Source of the DNA: Clostridiales bacterium
Lineage (GTDB): Bacteria > Bacillota > Clostridia > Christensenellales > Aristaeellaceae
DNA: 64,000 nt
Direction of reading: 5' to 3'
Assembly (NCBI GenBank): GCA_024684375.1
Contig: JAIKWZ010000043.1
Span: 33,608-97,607, forward strand
This document shows, piece by piece, positions 1 through 7,795 of the stretch. The notes beneath the pieces were generated by a model, which ran no database searches, was not told the origin of the DNA, and saw only the letters and a program-made list of their open reading frames with translations. Positions within the stretch are counted from its first letter, which is position 1; each line of letters starts with the position of its first letter. The translations under genes and the position numbers were made by a program.

Positions 1-1
1 G

Positions 2-928
2 ACCCTGCTTATGCATCTTCTGCGCGGCAGCTCGCTGAAAGGCATGGCCTCCATGGGAGAAATGACCGGCGAGGAGGGCAAGATCCCCCTCGTGCGCCCT
101 CTGATAGACGTTTCACCGGAACAGATACAGGCGTACCTGGAGGAATTGGGCCAGCCCTGGCGTGAGGACGAGACCAATCTTCTGCCCGACAACCCCAGAA
201 ACGCCCTGCGGCTGAAGGTGCTTCCCCTGCTGAAAGAGATCTATCCCGGGGCCGAAACTGCCCTGTGCCGTTTCGGGGACATCTGCGCCCGCGAGGACGC
301 CTGTCTTGACCGCCTGAGCCGGGAATACGCGTCGGAGCATCTGTCCGAAATATGGGGTGTGCGTGTGCTTGAGCTTGGCAACGCTCCTTTCCGGGAAAAA
401 GCGCTTGTGTTCAGGGCGCTTAAGCTTGCCTTGCCGTTTCTGGACTGTTCCGACATGGAAAGGATATTTGACAAGCCCGGCTTTACTGACGCGGGTCAGG
501 GCGTAAGGTCTTTTCTTGCGGATGACCGTCTTTACATACTGCCGCCTGCCGTCGACCCCGGTGAAAAGCAGCTCAGCCTCAACGGTGAGACGGTGCTTCC
601 GGGCATATGCCGTGTGAGCGTCTTCCCCTGCGAAAGCGTGCCGATACGCGATAACGGTCTGACCCAGCGGCTCAACGCTGCTTCGCTGGATGGCGCGTGC
701 CTGCGCTTGAGGAGGGAAAACGACTTTATCCGCCCCTTCGGCATGGCCGGAAAAAAGTCCCTCGGTGATTATATGACCGACCGGCGCGTCCCCCTGCCCG
801 TAAGGGACCGTATGCCCCTGCTCGCCCGGGGAAGCGAGCTTATCTGGGTTCCGGGCGTGGGCATAAGCGAAAACGCGCGGGTCAGGCCGGACGCGCCCGC
901 TCTCGAATGTTCCGTCGAAAATCTGTGA
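2..928 (+). CDS. tilS: tRNA(Ile)-lysidine synthase, 3' part only
   Basis: TilS makes lysidine at the wobble C34 of the tRNA-Ile with a CAU anticodon, using ATP and lysine in the cytoplasm, and is essential in most bacteria. The gene enters from the left edge, so the N-terminal SGGxDS ATP-binding motif lies outside the window. What remains begins inside the N-type ATPase domain (reading TLLMHLLRGSSLKGMASM), continues through the PLIDVSPEQI and NxxRN segments, and ends in the TilS C-terminal domain with the pattern RRENDFIRPFGMAGKKSLGDYM, then DRMPLLARG and WVPGVGISE. The stop is followed 37 bases later by hpt, the classic tilS-hpt pairing. The assignment is secure; the true start is not visible. 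Confidence 0.93.
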   Translation, partial: TLLMHLLRGSSLKGMASMGEMTGEEGKIPLVRPLIDVSPEQIQAYLEELGQPWREDETNLLPDNPRNALRLKVLPLLKEIYPGAETALCRFGDICAREDACLDRLSREYASEHLSEIWGVRVLELGNAPFREKALVFRALKLALPFLDCSDMERIFDKPGFTDAGQGVRSFLADDRLYILPPAVDPGEKQLSLNGETVLPGICRVSVFPCESVPIRDNGLTQRLNAASLDGACLRLRRENDFIRPFGMAGKKSLGDYMTDRRVPLPVRDRMPLLARGSELIWVPGVGISENARVRPDAPALECSVENL

Positions 929-965
929 CTATATAAACTCAGTGACTCTGAAGGAGGCAAAGAAA

Positions 966-1508
966 ATGCTCAACGACATGGCCTGCATACTCCTTACCCG
1001 GGATGAGATCGCCAAACGTGTCGCCGAGATCGGCGGCGAGCTCTCAGCGCTTTACCAAAATGAAGAACGTCCCATTTTCCTTTGCGTGCTGAAGGGCTCA
1101 GTGGTGTTTTTTGCGGATCTGATCCGCGCGGTGGACCTGCCCATCGACATCGAATTCATGTCCGCCTCCTCATACGGCGCGGCGACCGTGTCCAGCGGAG
1201 AAGTCAAAGTTGTGTCCGCTCTGGACGAGAAGATCAGGGGCAGGAACGTGGTGCTGGTGGAGGACATAATCGACTCTGGCCGCACTATCGCCTATATTAA
1301 AAGCGACATGCTGAAAAAAGGCGTAAAGAGCCTGAAAGTGGTAACGCTGCTGGACAAACCCTCCCGCAGGGAGGCAGACGTCACACCCGACATAAGCGGT
1401 TTTGAGGTGCCCGACGAGTTCGTGGTGGGCTACGGCCTGGATTACGACCAGAAGTATCGCAATTTCCCGGACATCGGCATACTCAAGCCCGAGATATACG
1501 GCGGCTGA
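966..1508 (+). CDS. hpt: hypoxanthine phosphoribosyltransferase
   Basis: This purine-salvage enzyme transfers the phosphoribosyl group of PRPP to hypoxanthine or guanine. The PRPP-binding motif is VLVEDIIDSGRT, and the family segments CVLKGSVVFFADLIR and FVVGYGLDY are intact. I choose the ATG at 966 because a strong AAGGAGG lies at 951-957, 8 bases upstream; the in-frame GTG at 942 would put that Shine-Dalgarno inside the gene. The product is 180 residues, the usual length. It is probably co-transcribed with tilS, 37 bases upstream. The common third partner ftsH is absent and an unrelated kinase gene follows. Confidence 0.95.
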   Translation: MLNDMACILLTRDEIAKRVAEIGGELSALYQNEERPIFLCVLKGSVVFFADLIRAVDLPIDIEFMSASSYGAATVSSGEVKVVSALDEKIRGRNVVLVEDIIDSGRTIAYIKSDMLKKGVKSLKVVTLLDKPSRREADVTPDISGFEVPDEFVVGYGLDYDQKYRNFPDIGILKPEIYGG

Positions 1509-1512
1509 GCCC

Positions 1513-1540
1513 TTGCTTTTTTCCGCAAAATCAATATAAT
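1513..1540 (+). promoter_or_regulatory. putative sigma-A promoter for the kinase/URO-D pair
   Basis: TTGCTT at 1513-1518 and TATAAT at 1535-1540 are separated by 16 bases, in the gap after hpt. It would start transcription just before the sugar kinase-like gene. Confidence 0.5.
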
Positions 1541-1572
1541 TATAACGCTGATTAAATTTTCTGGAGATCAAA

Positions 1573-2685
1573 ATGGACGAACAACTCGCGCGCAAGCTGC
1601 AGCAGGTCGGGCTTAAGTTTTCCCTGCCCGGACCTTTTTTCAACTACGAAGAGATCTTTACCGGGAACGTGAACCACACCTACCGCGCCGACTATATACG
1701 TGACGACGGCACGGGCATGGCGCGCATAACCAGCTATCTGGTGCAGCGGGTGAACACTTACGCTTTCCGCGACCCCACCGGGCTCATGAAGAACATCGAC
1801 CGGGTGACCGGCTACATACAGCAGCAGCGCCCGGAGCAGACCTGCCTTGTTTATCACCATACTCAGGAAGGCAATACCTTCCTGTTTGACGGGGACGAGT
1901 TCTGGCGGGTGTGCAATTACGTGCCCTCCGTCACATTTGACAAGACCGACGACCTGGATATAATGCGCTCGGCGGCGCAGGCCTTCGGTGACTTCCAGAT
2001 GATATTGAACGGCTTCGACGTAAAGAGCCTGGTCTACACCATACCCGACTTCCACAACACCCGCAAACGCTACGATACGCTCATAAAAGACGCGGAAGAG
2101 GACAAGCTTGACCGGGTGAAGGACGTAAAGGAGGAGCTTGAATATCTGCTCAGCGTCCAGGATCTGGCCTGCACGCTGACCGATATGGAAAAAAAGGGCG
2201 AGCTGCCGCTTCGCGTCACCCACAACGACACCAAGATCAACAACGTGCTGTTTGACCCCATCACCCACAAGGCGCTGGTCGTGATAGACCTGGATACGGT
2301 CATGCCGGGGCTGGTGGCTCACGATTTCGGCGACGCCGTGCGTTTCGCCGCCAACTTTACCGAGGAGGATGCTGAGGACACTTCCCGGACGGGCATGGAC
2401 CTCAATGTCTTCTGGGCGTTCGCCGAAGGCTTCCTGAACAAGACCGCCCCCGTCCTCACTCAGAACGAGCAGGATACGCTGGGCTTGAGCGGCTTCGTGC
2501 TGGCGTGCGAACTGGCGACCCGCTTCCTGGACGACTACATCACGGGCGACAAGTACTTCAAGGTCAAAAAGCCCAACCACAATATCTACCGCACCCGCTG
2601 CCAGGTGGCGCTGGCTAAGGACATGCTCAAAAAGCTGGGCGCTATGGATTCCATCGTGCGCGGCTGCGTGAAAAAATACAGGTAA
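1573..2685 (+). CDS. APH-fold sugar kinase, N-acetylhexosamine 1-kinase-like
   Basis: The 370-residue protein has the aminoglycoside phosphotransferase fold. Its N-terminal lobe carries GNVNHTY (nucleotide-binding loop) and YLVQRVN. The C-terminal lobe carries the catalytic loop THNDTKINNVL and the metal-binding segment VVIDLDTVMPGLVAHDFGDAVRF. That last pattern is what I associate with NahK, the anomeric kinase of N-acetylhexosamines in bifidobacteria, whose length is also about 360 residues. The substrate is therefore probably a hexosamine or related sugar, phosphorylated at C1 to feed a UDP-sugar or phosphorylase pathway. This is inferred from family likeness, not proven. The ATG follows a GGAG at 1563-1566. 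The URO-D family gene follows after 30 bases. Confidence 0.75.
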   Translation: MDEQLARKLQQVGLKFSLPGPFFNYEEIFTGNVNHTYRADYIRDDGTGMARITSYLVQRVNTYAFRDPTGLMKNIDRVTGYIQQQRPEQTCLVYHHTQEGNTFLFDGDEFWRVCNYVPSVTFDKTDDLDIMRSAAQAFGDFQMILNGFDVKSLVYTIPDFHNTRKRYDTLIKDAEEDKLDRVKDVKEELEYLLSVQDLACTLTDMEKKGELPLRVTHNDTKINNVLFDPITHKALVVIDLDTVMPGLVAHDFGDAVRFAANFTEEDAEDTSRTGMDLNVFWAFAEGFLNKTAPVLTQNEQDTLGLSGFVLACELATRFLDDYITGDKYFKVKKPNHNIYRTRCQVALAKDMLKKLGAMDSIVRGCVKKYR

Positions 2686-2715
2686 TTCCTTAATATTTTC
2701 CAGGAGGCGGTCTTC

Positions 2716-3684
2716 ATGGCATCCCTGCTTGCTCAGGCGGTCAGAATGGAATATCCGGATACCATACCCGTATCGGTAGGCATGCTCCCCGCCGCTTGGA
2801 TGAAGTACGGCAGTGAGCTGCAGCGCCTGACGGATCAGTACCCCCAGTTTTTCCACGGTATAAAGCCCGATCTCTCAAAAATCGAGGACAACCTTCCCGC
2901 CAGCTACCGCAAGGGCGTTTACATCGACGAGTGGGGCTGCGAATGGCACAACGAGCACGCGGGCAATGAGGCCTACGTGGTGGGCCATCCCATCAAGGAC
3001 GAAGAAGACGTTTTCAGCCTGAAGATCCCCGCCTGCCGCGACGGACGTCTGCCCCACGGCTACATGTACCTGCGCCTGCTGGATCTGTGCGGTTTTGAGA
3101 ATGCCATGGTCTGGTTCGCCCAGGAGGACGAAGTCATTGAGACGCTTATAGACAAGGTATTGGAGTACAATATCTATCAGGTGGCGGCGGTCCTGCCCCG
3201 CATGGACGAAATAATCTACTTCGGCGACGACCTGGGCCTCCAGAAGGGGCTCGCCATAGGCGCGCGACGCTGGAGAAAGTACTTAAAGCCCTGTTTCAGA
3301 AAACTGTACGGCATAATAAAGGCGTATAAGCCCGAGCAGATAATCTACATGCACACCGACGGCTGCATCTGGGAGATAATGCCGGACCTGATGGAATGCG
3401 GCGTTGACGTGATAAATCCCCAGTTCCGCGCCAACGGGCTGGACAACCTTGTCAGGGTGTGCCGCAGGGATCAGGTCATCCCCATCAACCTGGACCTGGA
3501 CAGGCAGCTGTTCCCACGGGCCACCCGTTCGCAGCTGTTCGACCACGTGGCCGCCTGCGTGGAGAACCTGTACCTGCCCCAGGGGGCGCTGGGGCTGAGC
3601 GTGGAACTGAACTACGAGATCCCGCTGGAAAACATGGCTGCCATACTGGACGCCGTGGAAAAATACAGGCACTACAAAGGCTGA
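2716..3684 (+). CDS. uroporphyrinogen decarboxylase (URO-D) superfamily protein
   Basis: The 322-residue protein reads as a COG0407/URO-D-like TIM barrel: GDDLGLQKGLAIGARRWRKYLKP, then YMHTDGCIWEIMPDLMECGVDVINP, then a late VENLYLPQGALGLSVEL strand. In this superfamily only true HemE makes coproporphyrinogen. Many clostridial members act in corrinoid methyl transfer or have unknown roles. This one lacks the N-terminal arginine-rich HemE signature and no heme genes are nearby, so HemE is unlikely. AGGAGG at 2702-2707 supports the ATG at 2716. It sits 30 bases after the sugar kinase, suggesting a shared transcript and possibly a sugar-related role, but I cannot assign a substrate. Confidence 0.7.
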   Translation: MASLLAQAVRMEYPDTIPVSVGMLPAAWMKYGSELQRLTDQYPQFFHGIKPDLSKIEDNLPASYRKGVYIDEWGCEWHNEHAGNEAYVVGHPIKDEEDVFSLKIPACRDGRLPHGYMYLRLLDLCGFENAMVWFAQEDEVIETLIDKVLEYNIYQVAAVLPRMDEIIYFGDDLGLQKGLAIGARRWRKYLKPCFRKLYGIIKAYKPEQIIYMHTDGCIWEIMPDLMECGVDVINPQFRANGLDNLVRVCRRDQVIPINLDLDRQLFPRATRSQLFDHVAACVENLYLPQGALGLSVELNYEIPLENMAAILDAVEKYRHYKG

Positions 3685-3689
3685 TTTTT

Positions 3690-3875
3690 TTAAGCAAAAC
3701 AAAACCCTCCGCCGTAAGTATCATACCGGTCGGAGGGCTTTCTTTTGCGGCTGTAGAGTTTTTTGCTCTCTATCCGCTTGGTCACGGGGCTGAACGTCCA
3801 GCTTTCCCGTTTTTGGGCGTCCAGGCGTTTTCTCGCCTTTTTGGACAGTTTTTCTCTGGGTATAAAGTTCTTCAT
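3690..3875 (-). CDS. small basic protein of unknown function
   Basis: A 61-residue, lysine- and arginine-rich protein starting MKNFIPREKLSKKARKRLD and ending in a glycine-rich DTYGGGFCFA. No signal peptide or membrane segment is seen. A Shine-Dalgarno GAGGAAG lies upstream of the ATG. The MKN(F/Y)xPREK...SKKARK opening, the SPVTK(R/K)xESKK middle and the RKRK..RYD end look like a conserved small clostridial family I have seen annotated only as hypothetical. That recollection could not be checked. The charge pattern would fit an RNA- or ribosome-associated protein, which is speculation. Its last codons lie inside the terminator of the opposite-strand gene. Confidence 0.6.
   Translation of the reverse strand: MKNFIPREKLSKKARKRLDAQKRESWTFSPVTKRIESKKLYSRKRKPSDRYDTYGGGFCFA
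3704..3746 (+). terminator. intrinsic terminator after the URO-D gene
   Basis: CCCTCCG (3705-3711) pairs with CGGAGGG (3731-3737). An inner imperfect stem lies between them and CTTTCTTTT follows. The hairpin overlaps the last codons of the minus-strand small gene. Confidence 0.55.
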
Positions 3876-3952
3876 CTGATCACTTCCTCTCTACAAATCG
3901 CGATAATAACACATTTATCCGAAAAAAACAAGCAAAATCCTTTCTGAGGGAC

Positions 3953-3981
3953 TTGACACGAAGGAAATAATTGTGTACATT
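3953..3981 (+). promoter_or_regulatory. sigma-A promoter for the TSCPD gene
   Basis: TTGACA at 3953-3958 and TACATT at 3976-3981 with a 17-base spacer. The predicted leader of about 57 bases contains a compact hairpin, CCGCCC/GGGCGG, at 4008-4022. Confidence 0.75.
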
Positions 3982-4044
3982 CATCCGGTCACTGACCTAC
4001 AGTATTCCCGCCCTCAGGGCGGACAGCCAAGGAGACAGCAATAT

Positions 4045-4311
4045 ATGAAATACGTTTATCCCACTCAGATCGTGTGCGCCCAGGCAATCGGCTTCGAGCT
4101 TGACGGCAACAAGGTAAGCAATATCCAGTTTTACGGCGGCTGCAACGGCAACCTGAAGGCCATCAGCAAACTGGTGGACGGCTGGGAAGTCGAGAAGATC
4201 GAAAGCTACCTGAAGGGCAATCTGTGCGGCAGCAAGCCCACCTCCTGCGCGGACCAGCTTGCCCGCGGAGTAAGGGCGGCGCTGGACGGCAAACTGCAGC
4301 CCGCGGAATAA
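4045..4311 (+). CDS. TSCPD domain-containing protein (TIGR03905-like)
   Basis: This 88-residue protein matches the small TSCPD family, also found as a C-terminal domain of some ribonucleotide reductases. It has the paired cysteine motifs GGCNGNLKAI and the family signature C(G)xKPTSCADQLARGV near the end. The biochemical role of the stand-alone proteins is unknown; the conserved cysteines suggest metal or nucleic-acid binding. I start at the ATG at 4045, which follows AAGGAGA at 4029-4035. A longer in-frame reading from 3973 would start inside the promoter. It is a single-gene unit with its own promoter and terminator. Confidence 0.85.
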   Translation: MKYVYPTQIVCAQAIGFELDGNKVSNIQFYGGCNGNLKAISKLVDGWEVEKIESYLKGNLCGSKPTSCADQLARGVRAALDGKLQPAE

Positions 4312-4326
4312 CGCGAGGCAAAACAG

Positions 4327-4356
4327 AACGGAGGGACCGCGGCCCCTCCGTTTTAT
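4327..4356 (+). terminator. intrinsic terminator after the TSCPD gene
   Basis: AACGGAGGG (4327-4335) pairs with CCCTCCGTT (4344-4352), a 9-bp stem around an 8-base loop, followed by TTTATT. It lies in the convergent gap with the SH3 gene. Confidence 0.8.
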
Positions 4357-4386
4357 TATTCAGCCTTCGCTTTTATTCAGCCTTCG
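4356..4386. repeat. 14-base tandem repeat at the SH3 gene stop
   Basis: TTATTCAGCCTTCG occurs at 4356-4369 and again at 4373-4386. It duplicates the final codons and stop of the minus-strand SH3 gene, so an exact second stop context lies just downstream. Confidence 0.7.
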
Positions 4387-4900
4387 AGGCGGACAGATCC
4401 AGTTCGTTTTTGTGGATCCAGCCGGCGGCGCCCCGCAGACTGACGATCAGCCACTCGCCTTCGTCCTTCAGTATGGGCAGGAAGGTATCCGGGTCAAGGA
4501 ACTCGGTATTCTTTTCCAGCAGGGCTACCTTGGGCGCCGTAAGCTCGTTCCAGGCGTATACATACGTTTTCCTGTCCGTGCGGTACCAGGCGGGATCGAC
4601 CACGATATACTCGGCGTTCACCCAGCCGGAAGGCGAATTCTCGGCGTCGCCCAGCACGCAGCGCGCCCATCCGTTCTTCTGCTCCACGACAATGATGAGA
4701 TCACGGTATTTCAGGGTCTTGATAGCCTTGGAAGAGGCGTCCGGCTTTTCACGCAGCGTCAGTTCACTGCACAGTACGGCCGCCTGCAGCCCGATCTGCC
4801 CTTCGCCGTAAGCAGGGATTATTTCCGCATGCGCCGAAGTGATGCATCCGAGCATGAGCGCGATAACGACTGCGATAGCCAGCCAGCAAGTCTTTTTCAT
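4373..4900 (-). CDS. secreted SH3-like domain protein
   Basis: The 175-residue protein begins with a clear signal peptide: KK, a hydrophobic core AIAVVIALMLGCITS, and an AHA cleavage site. Mature residues hold two bacterial SH3-like units. The first is LTLREKPDASSKAIKTL with GWARC. The second, weaker unit ends GEWLIVSLRGAAGWIHKNEL. Such domains bind cell-wall peptides and usually accompany a hydrolase, but no catalytic domain is fused here. AAGGAGATG precedes the ATG. It is monocistronic and faces the TSCPD gene. Partner and ligand are unknown. Confidence 0.8.
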   Translation of the reverse strand: MKKTCWLAIAVVIALMLGCITSAHAEIIPAYGEGQIGLQAAVLCSELTLREKPDASSKAIKTLKYRDLIIVVEQKNGWARCVLGDAENSPSGWVNAEYIVVDPAWYRTDRKTYVYAWNELTAPKVALLEKNTEFLDPDTFLPILKDEGEWLIVSLRGAAGWIHKNELDLSASKAE

Positions 4901-5083
4901 TTCTGTTCATCTCCTTATGTTTATCAGAGAATTGGACGCATGGCCATGCCGCTTTGTTCCGGGTCGCGGACGTTTTTTTCCGGCCGGCCTTTTTTTATAC
5001 TCAGACGATCCCGGAAGACGTGTCATCCCCGGCCAATGCCTGCCGAAACGGCGGTGTGCGGTCAAAGGGTGTTCAGGATGCTA

Positions 5084-5112
5084 TTGACTGAAATGGCCGT
5101 ACGTCTTACAAT
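5084..5112 (+). promoter_or_regulatory. sigma-A promoter for the Gfo/Idh/MocA gene
   Basis: TTGACT at 5084-5089 and TACAAT at 5107-5112 with a 17-base spacer. The leader is about 30 bases. Confidence 0.75.
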
Positions 5113-5147
5113 ATACCCGAACTGTTAAAACCATATGTGAGGTGAAC

Positions 5148-6419
5148 ATGGACCGTATCATTTCCACCGCTATCATCGGCTGCGGCGGGCGCGGCCTCAA
5201 CGCTTTCGGGCGACCGATGCAGACAGACTTCAAAGACATGTTCCACGTCGTGTCCGTATGCGACATCGCTCCCGATGCGCTCGCAAACGCAGCAAACGTC
5301 CTGGGCATCGACACAGAAAACTGTTTTCTGAGCGAGGATGAGTTCTTCGCCCGTCGGAGAGCGGATCTGCTGGTCATAACCACCCAGGACCGCGACCACG
5401 TGCGCCTCGTGCTCAGGGGTCTCAGCCTCGGCTATGACATAATGGTCGAAAAGCCGCTCACCTCTTCCCGCGCCGAATGCGCCCGGCTGCTCGAGGCCCA
5501 AAGACAGAGCGGGCGGAAAGTCTTCGTAGGCCACGTGCTGCGTTACGCGCCCGCCTACCTCAAAGCGGACGAGCTGCTTTCTTCCGGCACGATCGGGCGT
5601 CTGATCTCGATCAACGAGACCGAGCAGGTATGGTACGGTCACTTTGTGCATTCCTACGTGCGGGGGCCGTGGCGCCGCAAAGAGGATTCCTCCCCCGTGA
5701 TACTTGCCAAGTGCAGTCACGACCTGGATCTTCTGCAGTTTTTCGCCCGCTCGCGCTGCGAGACCGTGTCTTCCGTGGGCGAACTGTACTGGTTCAGAAG
5801 CGAAAACGCGCCTGAAGGCAGTGCTGGGCGCTGCACGGAGTGCCGCCTTGTCGACACCTGTCCCTACAGCGCCAAACGCCTGTATATTGACCGTATGCAG
5901 GGACGTCCCGATTATGTGTTTTCATCAATAATAGTGCGGCCGCACAAGCTCACCACTGAACGCGCTTGGGAGGCGCTGCGCACAGGCCCTTACGGCAGGT
6001 GTGTGTACCGCTGCGACAACGATGTACCCGACAGCCAGCAGTGCCTGATGCGTTTTGAAAACGGCGTGACCGCCGTGCTGGACATGAACGCGTTCACCGG
6101 CAACGGAGGCCGCATATTTACTTTCCACGGTTCGATGGGCGAGCTCATCATAAACGAAGAGGAAGACTTTATACGCGTAAAGCGCTTCGGATGCGAGTCA
6201 CACGAGACTATCGCCATATCCGGCCTTACGGATGAAAAGTCCGGTCACGGCGGCGGCGACGCCGGAATAGTGCGCAGCCTTTACGCGATGCTTACGGGGC
6301 AGCAAAGCGAGGTGACCTCGCTTGAGGACTCCATAGAAAGCCACCTAATGGGCATTGCAGCCGAGGAATCCCGCCTGGCGGGAGGAAAGACCATGCGGGT
6401 GCACGGGGACTGCTTGTGA
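5148..6419 (+). CDS. Gfo/Idh/MocA family NAD(P)-dependent oxidoreductase
   Basis: The N-terminal Rossmann fold shows STAIIGCGGRG. The family catalytic motif VEKPLTSS follows the cofactor fold, and the substrate domain contains KCSHDLDLLQF with the conserved SHxxD. These enzymes oxidise or reduce sugars, inositols and sugar derivatives. An extra cysteine cluster, CTECRLVDTC, lies in the C-terminal half at roughly residues 230-240; this is typical of one subgroup and could bind a metal. I start at the ATG at 5148 behind GAGGTGA; the GTG at 5142 is an alternative adding two residues. The product is 423 residues. A beta-lactamase-fold gene and a glycosidase follow on the same strand, so a role in breaking down a modified sugar is plausible. 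Substrate unknown. Confidence 0.85.
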   Translation: MDRIISTAIIGCGGRGLNAFGRPMQTDFKDMFHVVSVCDIAPDALANAANVLGIDTENCFLSEDEFFARRRADLLVITTQDRDHVRLVLRGLSLGYDIMVEKPLTSSRAECARLLEAQRQSGRKVFVGHVLRYAPAYLKADELLSSGTIGRLISINETEQVWYGHFVHSYVRGPWRRKEDSSPVILAKCSHDLDLLQFFARSRCETVSSVGELYWFRSENAPEGSAGRCTECRLVDTCPYSAKRLYIDRMQGRPDYVFSSIIVRPHKLTTERAWEALRTGPYGRCVYRCDNDVPDSQQCLMRFENGVTAVLDMNAFTGNGGRIFTFHGSMGELIINEEEDFIRVKRFGCESHETIAISGLTDEKSGHGGGDAGIVRSLYAMLTGQQSEVTSLEDSIESHLMGIAAEESRLAGGKTMRVHGDCL

Positions 6420-6542
6420 TCCCGGGCGCGGATAAGAATATTCCGCTTCGTTCAGCGGTCTTTAATGCTTTAGAAATACAGCCATTTCACATCCGGCAGG
6501 CCGGAACAGTCCTGCATCTCAAATAAAGAGGAGGCTCAGTTC

Positions 6543-7721
6543 ATGAATTTCCATCTGCTCACACAGTACCTCGATTCGCTTTACGAGGAATACGGCATTC
6601 CTGCCCTGGACGTGATCGTAACAAAGGAGCATGAGACAGTTTACCGGCATATGACCGGTTTTGCAGACATGGAAAAGACCCGCCCCGTAAGTGAGCGGGA
6701 CTTTTACCTTATGTTTTCCTGCACCAAACTGGTCACGATGACGGCAATGATGCAGCTGATAGAAGCTGGAAAGGTGAGCCTGTATGATCCCGTGAGCCGT
6801 TTTTTGCCGGAATGGGAATACATGACCGTCATAAACGCGGACTGGATGACCAAAGGCGGGGACCAGTTTTGTCCGAAGCTGAATGAGCCGTCACACTTCG
6901 CGAAAAACCGGGTCAGGATAATCGACTGCATGTCCATGACCGCCGGACTGACATACGATTTGAATTCCGAGGCCATCCGCGAGCTTATCTCCCGCAAGCC
7001 AAACGCCTCCACACGCGAGGTCGTCGCGGCGATCGCCCGTATGCCTCTTTTGTTCGAGCCGGGCACCCGCTACCGCTACAGCCTTGGGCACGACGTCATC
7101 GCCGCGGTGATAGAGGCGATCAGTGGAGAGCGTTTCAGCGACTACCTTGACAGGCACATCTTCGCGCCGCTTGGGATCACCGACCTGACCTGCCATATGA
7201 CAGACGAGCAGAAGTCGCGCCTGAGCGCCATATACCGTTACGAGTCGAACACAAAGGCCATGGCCTGCCTGGACGGCAGCGAGCCCGTGTTCTCCATCAC
7301 CCCGAATTATGAAAGCGGCGGGGCCGCGCTGGCCGGGACGGCGGACGCGTACGCAGCCGTTACTGAAGCGCTGGCCAACGGCGGCGTCGGCCGGAACGGG
7401 ACACGCATACTGAAAGAAGACAGCGTTATGCTGTTCACCCGCTCGGTGCTCACCGGAGAAGCGCTCAAGGATTTCCGGAAGGGGCGTTTCTATGAGTATT
7501 CCTACGGGCTGGGCGTGCGGGTGAAAACAGACTCCATACTGGGGCAGTCGCCTGTAGGTGAATTCGGCTGGGACGGCGCGGCGGGCGGTTATGCCGTAGT
7601 CGATCCGTTCAACCGCGTAAGCATATTTTACGTGGAACACATCCTGAACTTCTTCGAAGGCTACAGCGTCATCCATCCCCGCGTGCGCGACCTGGTGTAC
7701 AAAGGATTGAGCAGAGACTGA
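6543..7721 (+). CDS. serine beta-lactamase-like hydrolase (class C fold)
   Basis: The 392-residue protein belongs to the serine hydrolase family of class C beta-lactamases, EstB-type esterases and D-aminopeptidases. The active-site SxxK reads SCTK near residue 60, within FSCTKLVTMTAMMQLIEAGK. The second motif is RYSLGHD (YxxG-like tyrosine region). GWDGAAGG near the C-terminus stands in place of the HTGxxxG/KTG box. No signal peptide is present, so it is probably cytoplasmic, which argues against antibiotic resistance. GAGGAGG lies about 9 bases before the ATG. The glycosidase gene follows after 74 bases. An esterase or amidase acting on a glycan substituent is possible. Confidence 0.82.
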   Translation: MNFHLLTQYLDSLYEEYGIPALDVIVTKEHETVYRHMTGFADMEKTRPVSERDFYLMFSCTKLVTMTAMMQLIEAGKVSLYDPVSRFLPEWEYMTVINADWMTKGGDQFCPKLNEPSHFAKNRVRIIDCMSMTAGLTYDLNSEAIRELISRKPNASTREVVAAIARMPLLFEPGTRYRYSLGHDVIAAVIEAISGERFSDYLDRHIFAPLGITDLTCHMTDEQKSRLSAIYRYESNTKAMACLDGSEPVFSITPNYESGGAALAGTADAYAAVTEALANGGVGRNGTRILKEDSVMLFTRSVLTGEALKDFRKGRFYEYSYGLGVRVKTDSILGQSPVGEFGWDGAAGGYAVVDPFNRVSIFYVEHILNFFEGYSVIHPRVRDLVYKGLSRD

Positions 7722-7795
7722 CCGAAAGCGGCAATAAAGCAGTGTGAGCCGAAGACTCACGTTTGATGAGCCGGACACGCTCTGAAGAGGTTATG

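Noticed and set aside
1552..2856. Long minus-strand reading of 434 codons opposite the kinase gene
   Set aside because: It mirrors the codon bias of the kinase gene, has no ribosome site and shows no recognisable motif; the same applies to other long shadows such as 60120-61493 and 42957-44570.
2716..3684. HemE, true uroporphyrinogen decarboxylase
   Set aside because: The N-terminal arginine-rich substrate motif of HemE is not present and no other heme gene is nearby.
6543..7721. Antibiotic resistance beta-lactamase
   Set aside because: SxxK is present, but there is no signal peptide and the neighbours are sugar-metabolism genes; an esterase or peptidase-like role is more likely.
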